64,000 nucleotides of DNA from Vibrio sp. D404a (lineage in GTDB: Bacteria; Pseudomonadota; Gammaproteobacteria; Enterobacterales; Vibrionaceae), in NCBI RefSeq assembly GCF_030248535.1, contig NZ_JAHGAJ010000005.1, forward strand, positions 186,001-250,000, written 5' to 3'. Below the pieces are notes generated by a model. The model was not told the DNA's origin and ran no database searches. It worked only from the letters and a program-made list of their open reading frames with translations. Positions 27,461-37,541 of this stretch are shown piece after piece (the stretch's first letter is position 1; every line of letters begins with the position of its first letter). Position numbers and translations under genes: made by a program.

Positions 27461-28066
27461 GTGATTAAGAATGTCGTGTTTGACGTCGGGAATGTGTTGG
27501 TTCGATGGGCACCGTTGGAGATTGCTCGTCTGACATTTGGTGAAATAGACGACTTAGAGCAACGAGCTCGTGCCGTGTTTCAATCCGAGACTTGGTTAGC
27601 GCTTAATAAAGGACATCTTTCTGAGCAGCAAGCCAAACAGCAGTATCAAGATACGATTGGCTTGTCGGAATTAGAGTGTGACAAACTGTTTTACTACGTT
27701 AAGCAAACACAGCTTTTGATATACGGCTCTGTTGATCTACTTAAGCGTATTAAGGGGGCGGGGTATCATGTCTATGCGCTAACAGATAACGTGCATGAAA
27801 TCGTGTCCCATTTAAAAGAGACCTACGATTTCTGGCCGCTGTTTGAAGGGGCGACTGTCTCTGCAGAGTTGGGCTTACTCAAACCTCAACCTGAGATCTA
27901 TCAATCTCTGCTTACTACCAACCAATTGAAAGCGGAAGAAACTGTTTTCCTCGATGATATGCCTTACAACGTAGAAGGCGCTGAAAAAGAAGGCATGGCT
28001 GCTATTCAATTCAAAGACGCACATCAATGTGAACAAGAATTGAAAGCAATGGGATTAGATTTCTAG
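27461..28066 (+). CDS. HAD-superfamily phosphatase, YihX-like
   Basis: A 201-residue HAD hydrolase starting at GTG 27461 with SD AAAGGAG. Motif I is VFDVGNVLVRW (Asp8), the FDxGNV form typical of the YihX/epoxide-hydrolase-N-terminal-like group, in which the second Asp of motif I is replaced. Motif II is YALTDN (near residue 109), and motif III/IV region is LKPQPEIYQSLL then ETVFLDDMPYNVEGA (near 165-180). E. coli YihX acts on alpha-D-glucose 1-phosphate; the substrate here is not known. It follows the T6SS genes after 36 bases but is probably an unrelated housekeeping gene that may be co-transcribed. A terminator follows. Confidence 0.85.
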   Translation: MIKNVVFDVGNVLVRWAPLEIARLTFGEIDDLEQRARAVFQSETWLALNKGHLSEQQAKQQYQDTIGLSELECDKLFYYVKQTQLLIYGSVDLLKRIKGAGYHVYALTDNVHEIVSHLKETYDFWPLFEGATVSAELGLLKPQPEIYQSLLTTNQLKAEETVFLDDMPYNVEGAEKEGMAAIQFKDAHQCEQELKAMGLDF

Positions 28067-28101
28067 CTCGTTGTTTAAACTTGTTACCCAGTAGAAACAA
28101 C

Positions 28102-28141
28102 AAAGGCTGGTGTTCATTTGGACATCAGCCTTTAATTTTTT
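28102..28141. terminator. Bidirectional intrinsic terminator
   Basis: A 14-bp stem (with two G-U pairs), AAAGGCTGGTGTTC paired with GGACATCAGCCTTT around a 4-base loop, is followed by a T-rich stretch on the plus strand. On the minus strand the run is weaker (TTGTTGTTT). It separates the convergent HAD and chemoreceptor genes. Confidence 0.75.
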
Positions 28142-28152
28142 CGGATTTGAAC

Positions 28153-29700
28153 TTAGTGATTAAACTGATTCACCAAGCGTTTGAGGCTTTGTAGGTGAGT
28201 CGCAAGGGATTCTGCACGTCTAACAGATGTTGAAGAAAGCTCACGGGTTTGGATACTCGCTTGCTTAATTCGGACAACGTGATCATTGATACCGTGAGTC
28301 ACTTGTACTTGTTCCTCAATCGCTTGAGAGGTTTGAGCGCTCTGCTCGTTTATTGATACCAGATCTTCCACAATAGCCTCGAAAGACGCTTTACTCTGCT
28401 GTGATTTCTCAACACATACTTCTGAGGAGTGAATACCTTCCTCGATAAAGCGACCGGTTTGATTCACTGTGTTCTGTAGGATCTCAATACGAGAGCGTAT
28501 CTCCTCTACTGAAGAGCTTGTCTTGCCAGAGAGTGCTCGAACTTCATCCGCAACCACTGCGAATCCGCGCCCTTGTTCACCTGCGCGTGCCGCTTCAATC
28601 GCTGCATTGAGCGCGAGTAGGTTGGTCTGCTCGGCGATACCTTGAATCATAGATAAGATCGCCTCAATACCATCTACATCATTATACAGCTGCTCAAGCG
28701 CAGATTTAGAGCCAGTAAGGTGTTCACTAAGTTCATGGACAGTGTGTGCGGCTTCTTCAACTGTATTTGCTCCTTTCTGAGCTTGGCTTTGTGCATTAAT
28801 GGCAAACTCAGCGCTCTGTTTGGCTTGGTGCGCGACTTCGTCTATGGACGCCAACATCTCCTCTGCAGAGACTGCCATCGCATCGGTTGCGATATCTTGC
28901 TCTTCCAGCTCGTGATCAATGCTCTGGCGATTGGCAAGCTCCTGCTTCGCTGAATCGATCAGATCGGTTGAGGTTTCACAAGCGCGTGAGGTAACCGCGC
29001 GTAATTCTGCTTTTTTCATCTGCATCGCCAGTTCGATGGGTGATAGATCGTCACAATAACCTGTGTAAGGCTTCTCCATAACTGGGTTGTGGTATTGCTC
29101 TTTGGCGAGCTTATGAAGAGTGGATAACCGTTGTTTAAACATGGCTGCGCAGCCTGCTTGAGCCGCGACACTCACCAGCAGTGCAATCGCAGCAGCAGTC
29201 GTCGGCACCAATCCGGTGATAAGCGCGAGTCCAAGTAAGGTTTGTAAGCCAAGGAGAACATATGAGCTGACCAACCAGCGCATTCTTCGAGTTTTGACCT
29301 TACCAGCGTGCATTTGAGCATACAGCGCTTTAGCTCGCTCAATTTGGCTGTCAGTGGGTTGTGTTCTCACCGATTGGTATTCGTGAACGGAGCCATCCGA
29401 ATTTCGAATGGGTGTAACAAATGCAGAGACCCAATAGTGGCCTTTGTCCTTACACTTGTTCTTCACCAAACCCATCCAACTGTTCCCCGATTGGATGTAC
29501 TCCCAAAGCTGAGCGAATGCTGCTTTGGGCATGTCTTGGTGGCGAATAAGGTTGTGAGGTTGGCCTAACAACTCTTGTTCGTTGTAGCCAGCAACGTGGT
29601 AAAAGTCTTCATTACAATAAGTAATATTACTTTCTGGCGTGGTGGTCGAAATAAGACTATCCGTATCTGAAAAGCGAACTCGTTCATCATGATTGTTCAT
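28153..29700 (-). CDS. PAS-domain methyl-accepting chemotaxis protein (Aer-like)
   Basis: A 515-residue receptor. A single PAS domain occupies about residues 10-115 ([19 protein letters not shown], then [16 protein letters not shown], as in Aer-type aerotaxis receptors). Two closely spaced membrane helices lie at about 144-190, with no periplasmic domain, so sensing is cytoplasmic. The signalling domain fills about 230-515, with the conserved hairpin tip [20 protein letters not shown] and [15 protein letters not shown]. It probably reports redox or oxygen state through PAS-bound cofactor to CheA. It faces a second receptor gene across a 434-base divergent spacer. Confidence 0.92.
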   Translation of the reverse strand: MNNHDERVRFSDTDSLISTTTPESNITYCNEDFYHVAGYNEQELLGQPHNLIRHQDMPKAAFAQLWEYIQSGNSWMGLVKNKCKDKGHYWVSAFVTPIRNSDGSVHEYQSVRTQPTDSQIERAKALYAQMHAGKVKTRRMRWLVSSYVLLGLQTLLGLALITGLVPTTAAAIALLVSVAAQAGCAAMFKQRLSTLHKLAKEQYHNPVMEKPYTGYCDDLSPIELAMQMKKAELRAVTSRACETSTDLIDSAKQELANRQSIDHELEEQDIATDAMAVSAEEMLASIDEVAHQAKQSAEFAINAQSQAQKGANTVEEAAHTVHELSEHLTGSKSALEQLYNDVDGIEAILSMIQGIAEQTNLLALNAAIEAARAGEQGRGFAVVADEVRALSGKTSSSVEEIRSRIEILQNTVNQTGRFIEEGIHSSEVCVEKSQQSKASFEAIVEDLVSINEQSAQTSQAIEEQVQVTHGINDHVVRIKQASIQTRELSSTSVRRAESLATHLQSLKRLVNQFNH

Positions 29701-30134
29701 TACGTACTGCCTTGTATTTGTTATAAGAATTTATAGTTTTATAAGGCGCGTATTATCTTATAGGTGTCAAAATGATGCCTTATCAATAAATTGACGTCAG
29801 TCATTTTTTAATCAATTAAAATTCAATATGGTTTGATACTAATCAATACAAATAAAATCTAGATAAGTTAGCTGTGAAGTTAATCCATTAAATGACATTT
29901 ATTAGGCATAAAAATGGAATCAATGTTTCAATCTTTGAGTTGTTTTTTCTTACTAATTTAGGATGAGATTTTTGGTGATGCACCATATTGGTGATCGAGT
30001 TGCACTAAATTGGCCAGCATAATCGATTGATTTGTATGTAATTTAATCATACAAGTCGATAATTCCCTTCTTTTGCATATGGTCTATAAATTGCTTTGCT
30101 TTTGAAAGATGTAAAACAAAACAAAGGAATGTAG
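29701..30134. other. Divergent intergenic region between two chemoreceptor genes
   Basis: This AT-rich spacer of 434 bases should carry the promoters of both receptors. The sequence at 30116-30130 (AAAACAAAGGAATGTAG) supplies the plus-strand ribosome-binding site. I see no convincing ORF, long inverted repeat or recognisable sigma-28/54 promoter by eye. Confidence 0.5.
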
Positions 30135-32261
30135 ATGAACCTTACGGATCAGGAACGTCATTGGCTTAAATGGTTTGGCTCAACGGGCAAGATCGCGATG
30201 AAGAAAGCGTGCTTTTTAAATCGCACTCGAACGAGGGAGCTAGAACAAACGTTTGAAAGTATTGCAGAGACACGAGTACAGCTATTAAATAATTGGGTAA
30301 AAAACCAATGGGATTTTCTCGAAGATGCAGCGCTGTATGTTGCTAGTAGAACGGAAGAACAAACAACGGAAACGCTGCAAAGGCTCTTGAATCGCAGCCC
30401 CGATATTTCAGAGTTAGCAGTTGTCGATGAAAGAGGCATCGCGCAGGCATCCAGTTTCAGCAATCATGTGGGTTATACCCTTACCGACCCAAAAGCCCTC
30501 TCAGAGGGGCTAAATAAGCGTTACTTGCATGGCCCGTATGTAGATGATCGTACACTATCGGTTGGCGCTTCTAGCTCGTCATTTCATGACCAAGTGACGC
30601 TCATGTTTTATGTGCCGTTTTCTCGTGAAGACGGTAAACCTTTGTGTCTATGTGGCCGTGTTCCGAATGATGTAATTAGCGATATTATCCAACGTGAAGC
30701 GGGGCACATTTATAGCGAGTCGGGTGATAACTACATATTTATGGTGGAGTCGAATCATGATCCACGCATTGAAGCCGGGGTTGCTTTATCGCGCTCTCGA
30801 TTTGAAGACAATACGTTTTCTCATGGTGAAAACTTAAAGCAGGGTATTAACACGGATTGGGGTGTTGTTAAGGTTCAGCATCACACTGAATTTGAAATTC
30901 GCTTTACCGATCCTGCCACCAAGCAACTGCACCCAGGAGTAAGAGAGACGATAAAGAAAGGCAACAATGTCTTTGTTGAGTACCCGGGCTATTCCGATTA
31001 CCGACACATTCCTGTGATTGGCAAGGGCGTGACTTTTCAACTCGATGGATCACCGGATAAATTCGGTATGATGTGTGAGTCTGACTTGGAAGAGGTGTAT
31101 CGAGACCGCAGCCTAAGCTACACCCTATCTAAACATTTTGTCGGCAGCATGCTCTTTACCCTTTTCTTACCACTCTTGCTTACCCATATGTTTGATCTCT
31201 CGCCTCTGATTCAAGCAGGTTTAATGTCGTTATGTATGTTATTGAGCCTTGGCCTGTTTCGTGCGGTGAGTGCTAAACCTTTGGTGAACAAGATGGCTAA
31301 GATGACCATGGTGATGCAGACGCTAGCGGAGGGCGATGGCAATCTGAGTCGCCGACTCGACCCTAGTACCTTCAGTAGTGACGAACTTGGTAGCTTAGGG
31401 CGTTGGACCAACAGTTTCATCGATAATCTTGATGGCATTATTAGTGAACTGATCCACGCCAGTAGCGAAGTGCGTCAGGTTTCTGAGTCGATGTTTAGAC
31501 GCAGCGTCGTGATGAATCAGGCGAGTGAAGATGCATCACATTCACTGCATAACATGCTAGAACTGAGTCAGCATCAACAGAGTGAAATCACCAATGCTAC
31601 GGTTTCAGCGACTCAGATGGACACGGTCATGAAGCATGCAGTTGAGAGCGCAGAAGAAGAGTACAAACAAGCGGCTCAAGGCATGGAGTCGGTGCGCAAC
31701 ATTGTTGAGAGCTCTGCAACCAGTGTGAATGAGGTGAACAATGAGATGAGTAAAGTCTCGGATATCATCGACATCATCACAGACATTACTGCGCAAACAA
31801 ATCTTTTAGCACTGAACGCTGCAATAGAATCGGCAAGGGCGGGTGAGCATGGGCGTGGTTTCTCTGTGGTGGCATCGGAAGTGAGAACCTTAGCTGACCG
31901 TACTTCACAAGCAGCCAATCATATTGGCGAATTAATGAAGGAGCTTCATACGAAGTCACGTAGTGCGGTCGCGTCGATGGAACAAGGCGTAGAGAACGTT
32001 AGCCGAGGCAACTTGATGGTGGACTCCAGTGCTCGTAGTGAGCAGATGCGGGCTGCGGTTGCTGAGCTGTTTGCGACCATGTCTAAGCTGGATGAAAATA
32101 GCCAAGAGAACGGTCACACAGCAGACAAAGCGCAGCGTTCGATCTCTGATCTGCAAGGCTCAACTCAGCAACTTGCTCGCCGCGTTACACTCATGGGCAA
32201 TGCGCTGGGTCGTCTCGAACAGCTGATTGGTCGTTTTGAGGTGAGTAAGAAAGTCGCTTAA
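30135..32261 (+). CDS. Methyl-accepting chemotaxis protein with large N-terminal sensor and no leading membrane helix
   Basis: A 708-residue receptor. The first 330 residues hold a probable sensor: a helix ([20 protein letters not shown], about 37-56), then a cache-like domain with [18 protein letters not shown] (about 93-110) and [21 protein letters not shown]. No N-terminal membrane helix precedes it. Two adjacent helices lie at about 337-354 and 358-376, followed by a HAMP-like region and an intact signalling tip [20 protein letters not shown] near residue 555. Since no transmembrane segment precedes the sensor, it should be cytoplasmic. Family is certain; ligand and topology are inferred. 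Confidence 0.9.
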   Translation: MNLTDQERHWLKWFGSTGKIAMKKACFLNRTRTRELEQTFESIAETRVQLLNNWVKNQWDFLEDAALYVASRTEEQTTETLQRLLNRSPDISELAVVDERGIAQASSFSNHVGYTLTDPKALSEGLNKRYLHGPYVDDRTLSVGASSSSFHDQVTLMFYVPFSREDGKPLCLCGRVPNDVISDIIQREAGHIYSESGDNYIFMVESNHDPRIEAGVALSRSRFEDNTFSHGENLKQGINTDWGVVKVQHHTEFEIRFTDPATKQLHPGVRETIKKGNNVFVEYPGYSDYRHIPVIGKGVTFQLDGSPDKFGMMCESDLEEVYRDRSLSYTLSKHFVGSMLFTLFLPLLLTHMFDLSPLIQAGLMSLCMLLSLGLFRAVSAKPLVNKMAKMTMVMQTLAEGDGNLSRRLDPSTFSSDELGSLGRWTNSFIDNLDGIISELIHASSEVRQVSESMFRRSVVMNQASEDASHSLHNMLELSQHQQSEITNATVSATQMDTVMKHAVESAEEEYKQAAQGMESVRNIVESSATSVNEVNNEMSKVSDIIDIITDITAQTNLLALNAAIESARAGEHGRGFSVVASEVRTLADRTSQAANHIGELMKELHTKSRSAVASMEQGVENVSRGNLMVDSSARSEQMRAAVAELFATMSKLDENSQENGHTADKAQRSISDLQGSTQQLARRVTLMGNALGRLEQLIGRFEVSKKVA

Positions 32262-32312
32262 AACCTATCACTGCACACATTTATAACTCGACAAAACAGT
32301 TCGACTTACTCT

Positions 32313-32361
32313 CGCCCACAAGGTACATCATTGTTCATGATGTTAGCTTGTGGGCGTTTTT
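32313..32361. terminator. Bidirectional intrinsic terminator
   Basis: A long interrupted hairpin: outer stem CGCCCACAAG with CTTGTGGGCG, inner stem ACATCAT with ATGATGT around TGTTC. T-rich sequence follows on the plus strand (TTTTTGTTATT). It lies between the convergent chemoreceptor and LysR genes, ending 5 bases from the latter's stop. Confidence 0.85.
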
Positions 32362-32365
32362 GTTA

Positions 32366-33316
32366 TTATTTCTCTATCACACCATACCAAGCATTCTGCT
32401 GAGCAAGGCTTTTCAGTTTGGTCAGCTCGTTTTCGTTCTCTTTAACAAGCCATTCAATTAGGTCATCGATGACGGCACTCTTAGTGTTTTGATGCAGGTA
32501 ATAGGTCCATGCACTGTGTTGGATCTTCGCGTTTGGCGGGCAGTACAAAAATCCGCGCTCTAACTCTGGAATGATCAACAGCAGATCGGTCACCGTCACC
32601 CCTTGCCCGGAAAGACAGGCATTCAATGCGAGATCAAGGGAGAGGAAGCTGGTATTTCTGACAGCCGTTGTCGGTGGGTACGCCACATCGGATAACCAAG
32701 TCTTCCAGTCAGTATGGTCGAGAGTAGGGTGCAACCTTGGCAAGGTTAGGATTGAATCTAAATCAAGGTCATCAGTCACCAAGCTCTGTGAGCAAACCGG
32801 TGCCATAAACTCTTCACGCAATACTCGGATACCGGGTTTGTTGTCGTAATGGTTCTTCAACTGAGTGTGGAAGACCAATAAATCGTAATCGGTGTAGTTG
32901 AGCGCTTCGTCCTCTTCGATAACAGGAATGATCACGATCTCATACTCTGGGTATCGTTCGTTGAGTTGTCTGACTTTGGCGATCAATACTCGTGTGGCAT
33001 AACTTAACGCTGCCTTTATCACGATCCTCTTCTGCTTAGGCTCTTTCCAACTCGCGAGCACCGATTCGATGTTGCTATATCCTTCACGCAGTGCGAGATA
33101 CAACTCATTGCCTTGCGGTGTCAGTTCTATCGCGCGATGTTTACGACGAACCAAAGACGTTTCTAGCTCATCTTCCAACTGTTTTACCTGTCGGCTAACG
33201 GCGCTCTGCGTCACATTGAGCTCGTCGGCGGCTAGAGTAAAGCTCATCAGTCGCGCAACAGATTCAAATGCTCGCAGTCCATTGTGTGAATAGGGCAGGT
33301 TTGGATATGGGGTCAT
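32366..33316 (-). CDS. LysR-family transcriptional regulator (GcvA-like)
   Basis: A 316-residue regulator, starting at the ATG complementing 33314-33316; a longer frame to 33442 would overlap the divergent MATE gene and has no conserved sequence. The N-terminal winged helix-turn-helix is clear (LRAFESVARLMSFTLAADELNVTQSAVSRQVKQLE, split about residues 14-48). The rest is the effector-binding domain (IVIKAALSYATRVL and on). LysR regulators commonly control the divergently transcribed neighbour, here a MATE transporter, across a 101-base spacer. Inducer unknown. Confidence 0.9.
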   Translation of the reverse strand: MTPYPNLPYSHNGLRAFESVARLMSFTLAADELNVTQSAVSRQVKQLEDELETSLVRRKHRAIELTPQGNELYLALREGYSNIESVLASWKEPKQKRIVIKAALSYATRVLIAKVRQLNERYPEYEIVIIPVIEEDEALNYTDYDLLVFHTQLKNHYDNKPGIRVLREEFMAPVCSQSLVTDDLDLDSILTLPRLHPTLDHTDWKTWLSDVAYPPTTAVRNTSFLSLDLALNACLSGQGVTVTDLLLIIPELERGFLYCPPNAKIQHSAWTYYLHQNTKSAVIDDLIEWLVKENENELTKLKSLAQQNAWYGVIEK

Positions 33317-33417
33317 AAAACGCTCGCATGAGTTTTTGGAATGTAAGAGTGGCAGATATATCAATTGAACGCCACTCTTAAAAGCCTTAGGGTTTGTGGG
33401 AATCTCAAGAGGCTCCC

Positions 33418-34767
33418 ATGAAAAAAATATTAGAACTTGCATTCCCGCTCATCATTTCACAATTAATATCAATGGCATTGGTGCTTACCGATGTGTGGAT
33501 GATGTCGCGCATCAGTGTTTCGGCATTGGCTGCAGGTGGTCTGGGTGCTTCAATTTACTTCTTCATCTTTCTGATTGCGGGCAGCACTGTGGGCTGTGTC
33601 GCTAACTTGATCGCGATTGCTTATGGACAAAGAGTCGCGCGCCCAGACTTTGGTAATCAACAGATCCGCTTGGCCGTAAAAGGCGCAGTCATGCTCTCGT
33701 TTGCAATGAGCATCTTATTGATGTCTGGTTTCTGGTTTGCCCCTCAAGTGCTAGAAATGGCAAAACAACCACCAGAAGTGATCACCTTAGCCATGGAGTA
33801 TGTTCACGCATTGAAATGGGTGATGCTGCCATCTCTGTTGCTGCTAGTCTTACGCGGTTTGACTAGCGCATTTGGTAAGGTCCGCTCAATTTTAATCATG
33901 TCTATCGCGACCGTGGTTTTGAATGTTCCGGTGAGCTATTTCATGGCTTTCGAACTCAATATGGGATTGACGGGACTTGGGCTAGGCACTGCGATTTCGG
34001 CGTTCGTCGTGATGATGGGCTATACGTTTTGGGTATTCCGGCGTGATGAGTTCAAGCCGTTCGCCCCTTGGCTTCATTTGGAAGAGTACTCGATTAAGCT
34101 GATGACGCCACTGTTGTTGATGGGTTTACCTATTTCGGTCGCTGCGATTTTGGAGCACGGTCTTATCTACGGTGGCACCTTAATGGCGGGGACTATCAGT
34201 ATTGCCTCGCTGGCATTGCATCAGATCCTACTTCAATGCTTGAGCTTTACGTGGAATTTCAACTTTGGTTTCTCGCAAGCCGCGGCGATATTGGTCGGTC
34301 GTGACTTTGGTGCAGGCAATATTGAAGGCATTAAGAAGACGTCGATTCAGAGCTTCATTTTGGTGTCGCTACTGAGCTTGGTACTTTGTGCAGTTTTCAT
34401 TGCATGGCCAGAAGCGATTGCTGCGCTGTTCCAGCTTGATGACGGAACAGACACCATGTCGACTCTGCTCACTTCGGTAATTTGGGTGGTCGCTCTGTGC
34501 TTTATTGTTGATGCATGGCAGCTATTGGCAATTAATCTACTGCGCGGAATGAAGATTGTATCGATGCCAACGGTAATGACAGCAATCGGCTACTGGGTGT
34601 TCGGTCTGCCTGCTGCATGGTATTTAATGCCTGACTACCAGCTGGCCGGCATTTGGTGCGGCATTGGTATTGGCCTTGGTGTCACGGGTATCTTATTGCT
34701 TATCCAACTCATGGTTGAGATCAGAAAGCAGCGCAACCTGGATTGTTCAGCGCAATTGGCACATTGA
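33418..34767 (+). CDS. MATE-family multidrug efflux transporter
   Basis: A 449-residue inner-membrane protein. ATG 33418 is chosen because MKKILELAFPLIISQLISMALVLTDVWMMSRIS is the normal MATE beginning; an upstream in-frame ATG at 33394 overlaps the intergenic regulatory space. About 12 helices are visible in two homologous halves, with the PVSYFMAF and PLLLMGLPISVAAILEHG segments marking the centre. MATE proteins export cationic compounds using Na+ or H+ gradients. Likely regulated by the divergent LysR gene. Substrate not predictable. Confidence 0.93.
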   Translation: MKKILELAFPLIISQLISMALVLTDVWMMSRISVSALAAGGLGASIYFFIFLIAGSTVGCVANLIAIAYGQRVARPDFGNQQIRLAVKGAVMLSFAMSILLMSGFWFAPQVLEMAKQPPEVITLAMEYVHALKWVMLPSLLLLVLRGLTSAFGKVRSILIMSIATVVLNVPVSYFMAFELNMGLTGLGLGTAISAFVVMMGYTFWVFRRDEFKPFAPWLHLEEYSIKLMTPLLLMGLPISVAAILEHGLIYGGTLMAGTISIASLALHQILLQCLSFTWNFNFGFSQAAAILVGRDFGAGNIEGIKKTSIQSFILVSLLSLVLCAVFIAWPEAIAALFQLDDGTDTMSTLLTSVIWVVALCFIVDAWQLLAINLLRGMKIVSMPTVMTAIGYWVFGLPAAWYLMPDYQLAGIWCGIGIGLGVTGILLLIQLMVEIRKQRNLDCSAQLAH

Positions 34768-34858
34768 TCACCTTGTATAACTTAGACCATTGTCGTACAG
34801 AAACCCGCGCCTAAGCTGATTACACTGTAGTGATAATCCAAGGAAAGAGGTTGTACAA

Positions 34859-35104
34859 ATGGAAGTAGGGTTGTTTTGGGCCGAGAAAGGGATGTTGGTA
34901 CTTGGGGCTCTTTTTGTACTGACAAGCGTAATGCAATATGGGAAGCGCAGTTCCGACTGGAAAGGTGTAATTACCATGTTTTATAAGCGTATTCCAATGA
35001 GCGTGTCTGAATATAAGTGGTACCGTTTGGGCATTGCGCTGTTGGTTTTCGCTGTGATTCTGCGTTTTGCTTTACTCATTTTATGGCCAAGTTACCAGCT
35101 ATAA
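34859..35104 (+). CDS. Small two-helix membrane protein, hypothetical
   Basis: An 81-residue protein with SD GGAAAGAGG ten bases before ATG 34859. Two hydrophobic helices (about 10-25 and 58-76) flank a basic middle section (YGKRSSDWKGVITMFYKRIPMS). No family recognised. Coding looks real because of the ribosome-binding site, clean start and protein-like composition. It stands alone between the MATE gene and the REC-CheC gene. Confidence 0.6.
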   Translation: MEVGLFWAEKGMLVLGALFVLTSVMQYGKRSSDWKGVITMFYKRIPMSVSEYKWYRLGIALLVFAVILRFALLILWPSYQL

Positions 35105-35203
35105 CTAAGTCCTCTTGTTCATCTCTGTTGAGCATTTGGCGGCTAGATTTATTAAACGCCGTTGATGTGATGGGTTATTTGGATAATCTTCGAGCATTTA
35201 TTA

Positions 35204-35230
35204 AGAAACCCTTTGTTATTAAGGGTTTCT
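35204..35230. terminator. Hairpin, possible weak terminator
   Basis: A perfect 10-bp inverted repeat, AGAAACCCTT and AAGGGTTTCT with a 7-base loop, sits about 100 bases after the small membrane protein gene. It lacks a proper T-run on the plus strand, so termination is uncertain; it could instead be an RNA-stability hairpin. Confidence 0.4.
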
Positions 35231-35376
35231 GACTGCATATCTCCACTTCTCAAACATAGAAGAAACTTGTATTTACTTAGTCAATAATCACCATATTAAT
35301 GTATTCCCCCCGTACCTGATACTATAAGAATCTGTTACACTCGCTCATATTCGCTTCAATCGTTGGTGGTACATTA

Positions 35377-36381
35377 ATGTCGTTCCCAGTTCTTATATGT
35401 GATGATTCTGCCTTAGCCCGCAAACAGATGGCGCGCTCTTTACCGCCGTCATTAAATGCTGACATTACTTTTGCTGTGCATGGATTGAATGCGCTCGAAG
35501 AATTAGCGAGTAAACAATTTAAACTCATGTTCCTCGACCTGACCATGCCAGAGTTGGATGGTTATGGAACATTAGAAGAGATGCAACGCTTGGGCAACAC
35601 GACGCCTGTTGTGGTTGTCTCTGGCGATATTCAGCCAAAAGCTAAACAAAAGGTGATGGAGCTTGGGGCGAAAGCCTTCTTACAAAAACCTATTGATCAA
35701 GACGCGCTTAAGGCGATCTTGCGTGAGTTGGTTGAGCCACCAAAACAACCGCAATTAGTCACACCAGCGCCATTAGAGCTGCCTATTCTGCGTAGACGCG
35801 ATATCTACATGGAAGTTGCGAACGTGGCGATCGGCCGAGCGGCAGACGCACTGGCACGTCACTTTGATGTGTTTGTTCACTTACCGCTACCTAACGTGAA
35901 TATCTTTGAAGTGAGTGAACTTCATATGGCATTGCGTGATCTGGCTGACAACGACCAAGTGTCGGGGGTTTGCCAAGGCTTTAGTGGTGAAGGTATCGCA
36001 GGTGAAGCGCTCGTGTTACTGAGTGATTCCAGCGTAAATGACCTAAAGAAGCTAATGAAGGTACCAACAGACAGCGAAGAGCTTGAAGAGTTAGAGCTGC
36101 TGATGGATGTCTCTAATATTCTTGTCGGTTCTTTCCTTAATGGGTTGGGCGAACAGTCTGAAGTGCGTTTCTTCCAAAGCTCGCCTGTGCTGCTTGGTCA
36201 GCATATTCCTATTGATTCTGTTATTGCTAACACCAGTGGCTCATTCAAGAAGACCATGACATTTGAGGTGAGCTACAACATCGAAGGTACGTCGATTCGG
36301 TGCGACCTATTGTTCATGTTTGTTGACGAATCATTGCCATTGCTTGATAACAAGCTGGCTTATCTAATGGAGGATTTCTAA
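35377..36381 (+). CDS. Response regulator with C-terminal CheC-like phosphatase domain
   Basis: A 334-residue protein. Residues 1-120 are a receiver: acidic pocket Asp9/Asp10 (LICDDSA), phospho-acceptor Asp54 (MFLDLTMPE), VVVVSGD and FLQKPID with the conserved Lys. Residues about 145-330 are CheC/CheX-like: helix IYMEVANVAIGRAADAL carries the E-x-x-N phosphatase pattern, and a second copy LLMDVSNILVGSFLNGL has D in place of E. CheC-type proteins dephosphorylate CheY-P. The fusion could be a phosphorylation-controlled phosphatase in chemotaxis or another two-component circuit. A PAS protein follows after two bases, probably its partner. Domain calls good; pathway inferred. Confidence 0.85.
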   Translation: MSFPVLICDDSALARKQMARSLPPSLNADITFAVHGLNALEELASKQFKLMFLDLTMPELDGYGTLEEMQRLGNTTPVVVVSGDIQPKAKQKVMELGAKAFLQKPIDQDALKAILRELVEPPKQPQLVTPAPLELPILRRRDIYMEVANVAIGRAADALARHFDVFVHLPLPNVNIFEVSELHMALRDLADNDQVSGVCQGFSGEGIAGEALVLLSDSSVNDLKKLMKVPTDSEELEELELLMDVSNILVGSFLNGLGEQSEVRFFQSSPVLLGQHIPIDSVIANTSGSFKKTMTFEVSYNIEGTSIRCDLLFMFVDESLPLLDNKLAYLMEDF

Positions 36382-36383
36382 TT

Positions 36384-36818
36384 ATGCTTCAGTTACCAGC
36401 AGAGTTTGAGCAATTCCATTGGATGGTCGATATGGTTCAAAATGTCGACATGGGACTTGTTGTGATTGACCGTGATTTCAACGTGCAAGTTTGGAATGGT
36501 TTTATGACGCATCACAGTGGCAAGCAGTCACACGATGCAATTGGTAAGTCGATCTTCGAACTGTTCCCAGAGATACCAGAAGAGTGGTTTCGATTAAAAA
36601 CTAAGCCTGTTTATGATCTTGGTTGTCGCAGCTTTATCACATGGCAACAGCGTCCATATTTGTTTAAGTGTCGTAACGTGCGCCCTGTGACGCAGCAAGC
36701 GGACTTTATGTACCAAAACGTCACGCTGAACCCAATGCGTTCTCCAACAGGGCAAGTAACGTCACTGTTTCTTTCTATTCAAGACGCGACGGCAGAAGCG
36801 CTGGTGGCGACTCAATAG
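36384..36818 (+). CDS. Single PAS-domain protein
   Basis: A 144-residue cytoplasmic protein that is little more than one PAS domain (MGLVVIDRDFNVQVWNGFM, about residues 20-38; GKSIFELFPEIPEEWF; NVTLNPMRSPTGQVTSLFLSIQDAT). It lacks a kinase, cyclase or HTH output, so it must act by protein contact. Its start lies three bases after the stop of the REC-CheC gene, so the two are almost certainly one operon and probably one signalling unit. A strong terminator follows about 40 bases after the stop. Bound ligand unknown. Confidence 0.85.
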   Translation: MLQLPAEFEQFHWMVDMVQNVDMGLVVIDRDFNVQVWNGFMTHHSGKQSHDAIGKSIFELFPEIPEEWFRLKTKPVYDLGCRSFITWQQRPYLFKCRNVRPVTQQADFMYQNVTLNPMRSPTGQVTSLFLSIQDATAEALVATQ

Positions 36819-36858
36819 TAGAGATTTCGACTGACTCTATCTGATGATAGTAAATGAT

Positions 36859-36884
36859 AAAGGCACGCTGTTTAGCGTGCCTTT
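36859..36884. terminator. Intrinsic terminator, probably bidirectional
   Basis: AAAGGCACGCT and AGCGTGCCTTT form an 11-bp stem with loop GTTT. It ends the REC-CheC/PAS operon and may also serve the convergent barrel gene that stops at 36930. Confidence 0.85.
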
Positions 36885-36929
36885 TGCGTTCTTATTTAAG
36901 AGAGCTTTACAGAGCTAATAGCAGCGCCT

Positions 36930-37514
36930 CTAGAATCCGTAATGAACACCCACAGAGAAGTAGCTTGCGGTGTAATCCAGCGCTAATGGCTGATAGGTAT
37001 AGTCGACAGAGAATTGAAGCCCCTTCTGCCACGGACTATTCATGCTAACCCCCACATTGGCGTAGGGCTTGATACTTGAATCCGAGTCTTTGGTTTTGGT
37101 ATTCGTACCAAGATCTTCAATTTGCTCATCTACTGTCGAGTAGGCCCCGCCAGCTGCAGCATAAAGGTTGATCAGTTTATTCACTGGTTGGTTAATCTTC
37201 ACACCTGTGCTTATCGCTTTGTATTCCATGGTCGTCACCGTGTTGTTGGCGTTGTCATGGATGTCCCCTGAAATAGAAAGTGTGTCGGTATAGCTTAGGT
37301 CGAGGGCGATAAATGGGGTGAAGTAGTAGTTCAGTCGACCACGAGATGTAACACCCGTTAAGCTCTCGCCATCTTTTGTGATGTTTGACATACCAATATC
37401 AAAGGAATACTCCAAGGGCACTTTGGCAGCATGAACATTAAAACAGAGTGCAGTAAGAGCACCGCATAAAACAGTTTTGAAGATTGTTGGCATGGCTAAA
37501 CTCATTTTTATCAT
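36930..37514 (-). CDS. Outer-membrane beta-barrel protein
   Basis: A 194-residue exported protein. The signal peptide covers about the first 30 residues (FKTVLCGALTALCFNVHAA). The rest alternates polar and hydrophobic residues with aromatic girdle positions and ends in SVGVHYGF, a C-terminal aromatic barrel signature. About eight strands are likely, as in the OMP_b-brl / OmpA-like small barrels. Three possible ATGs lie close together (residues 1, 4 and 8); no strong ribosome-binding site decides between them. A similar small-barrel gene lies upstream on the same strand, suggesting paralogues. Function not known. Confidence 0.75.
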   Translation of the reverse strand: MIKMSLAMPTIFKTVLCGALTALCFNVHAAKVPLEYSFDIGMSNITKDGESLTGVTSRGRLNYYFTPFIALDLSYTDTLSISGDIHDNANNTVTTMEYKAISTGVKINQPVNKLINLYAAAGGAYSTVDEQIEDLGTNTKTKDSDSSIKPYANVGVSMNSPWQKGLQFSVDYTYQPLALDYTASYFSVGVHYGF

Positions 37515-37541
37515 TTAATGGTACGATGAACTATATCATAT

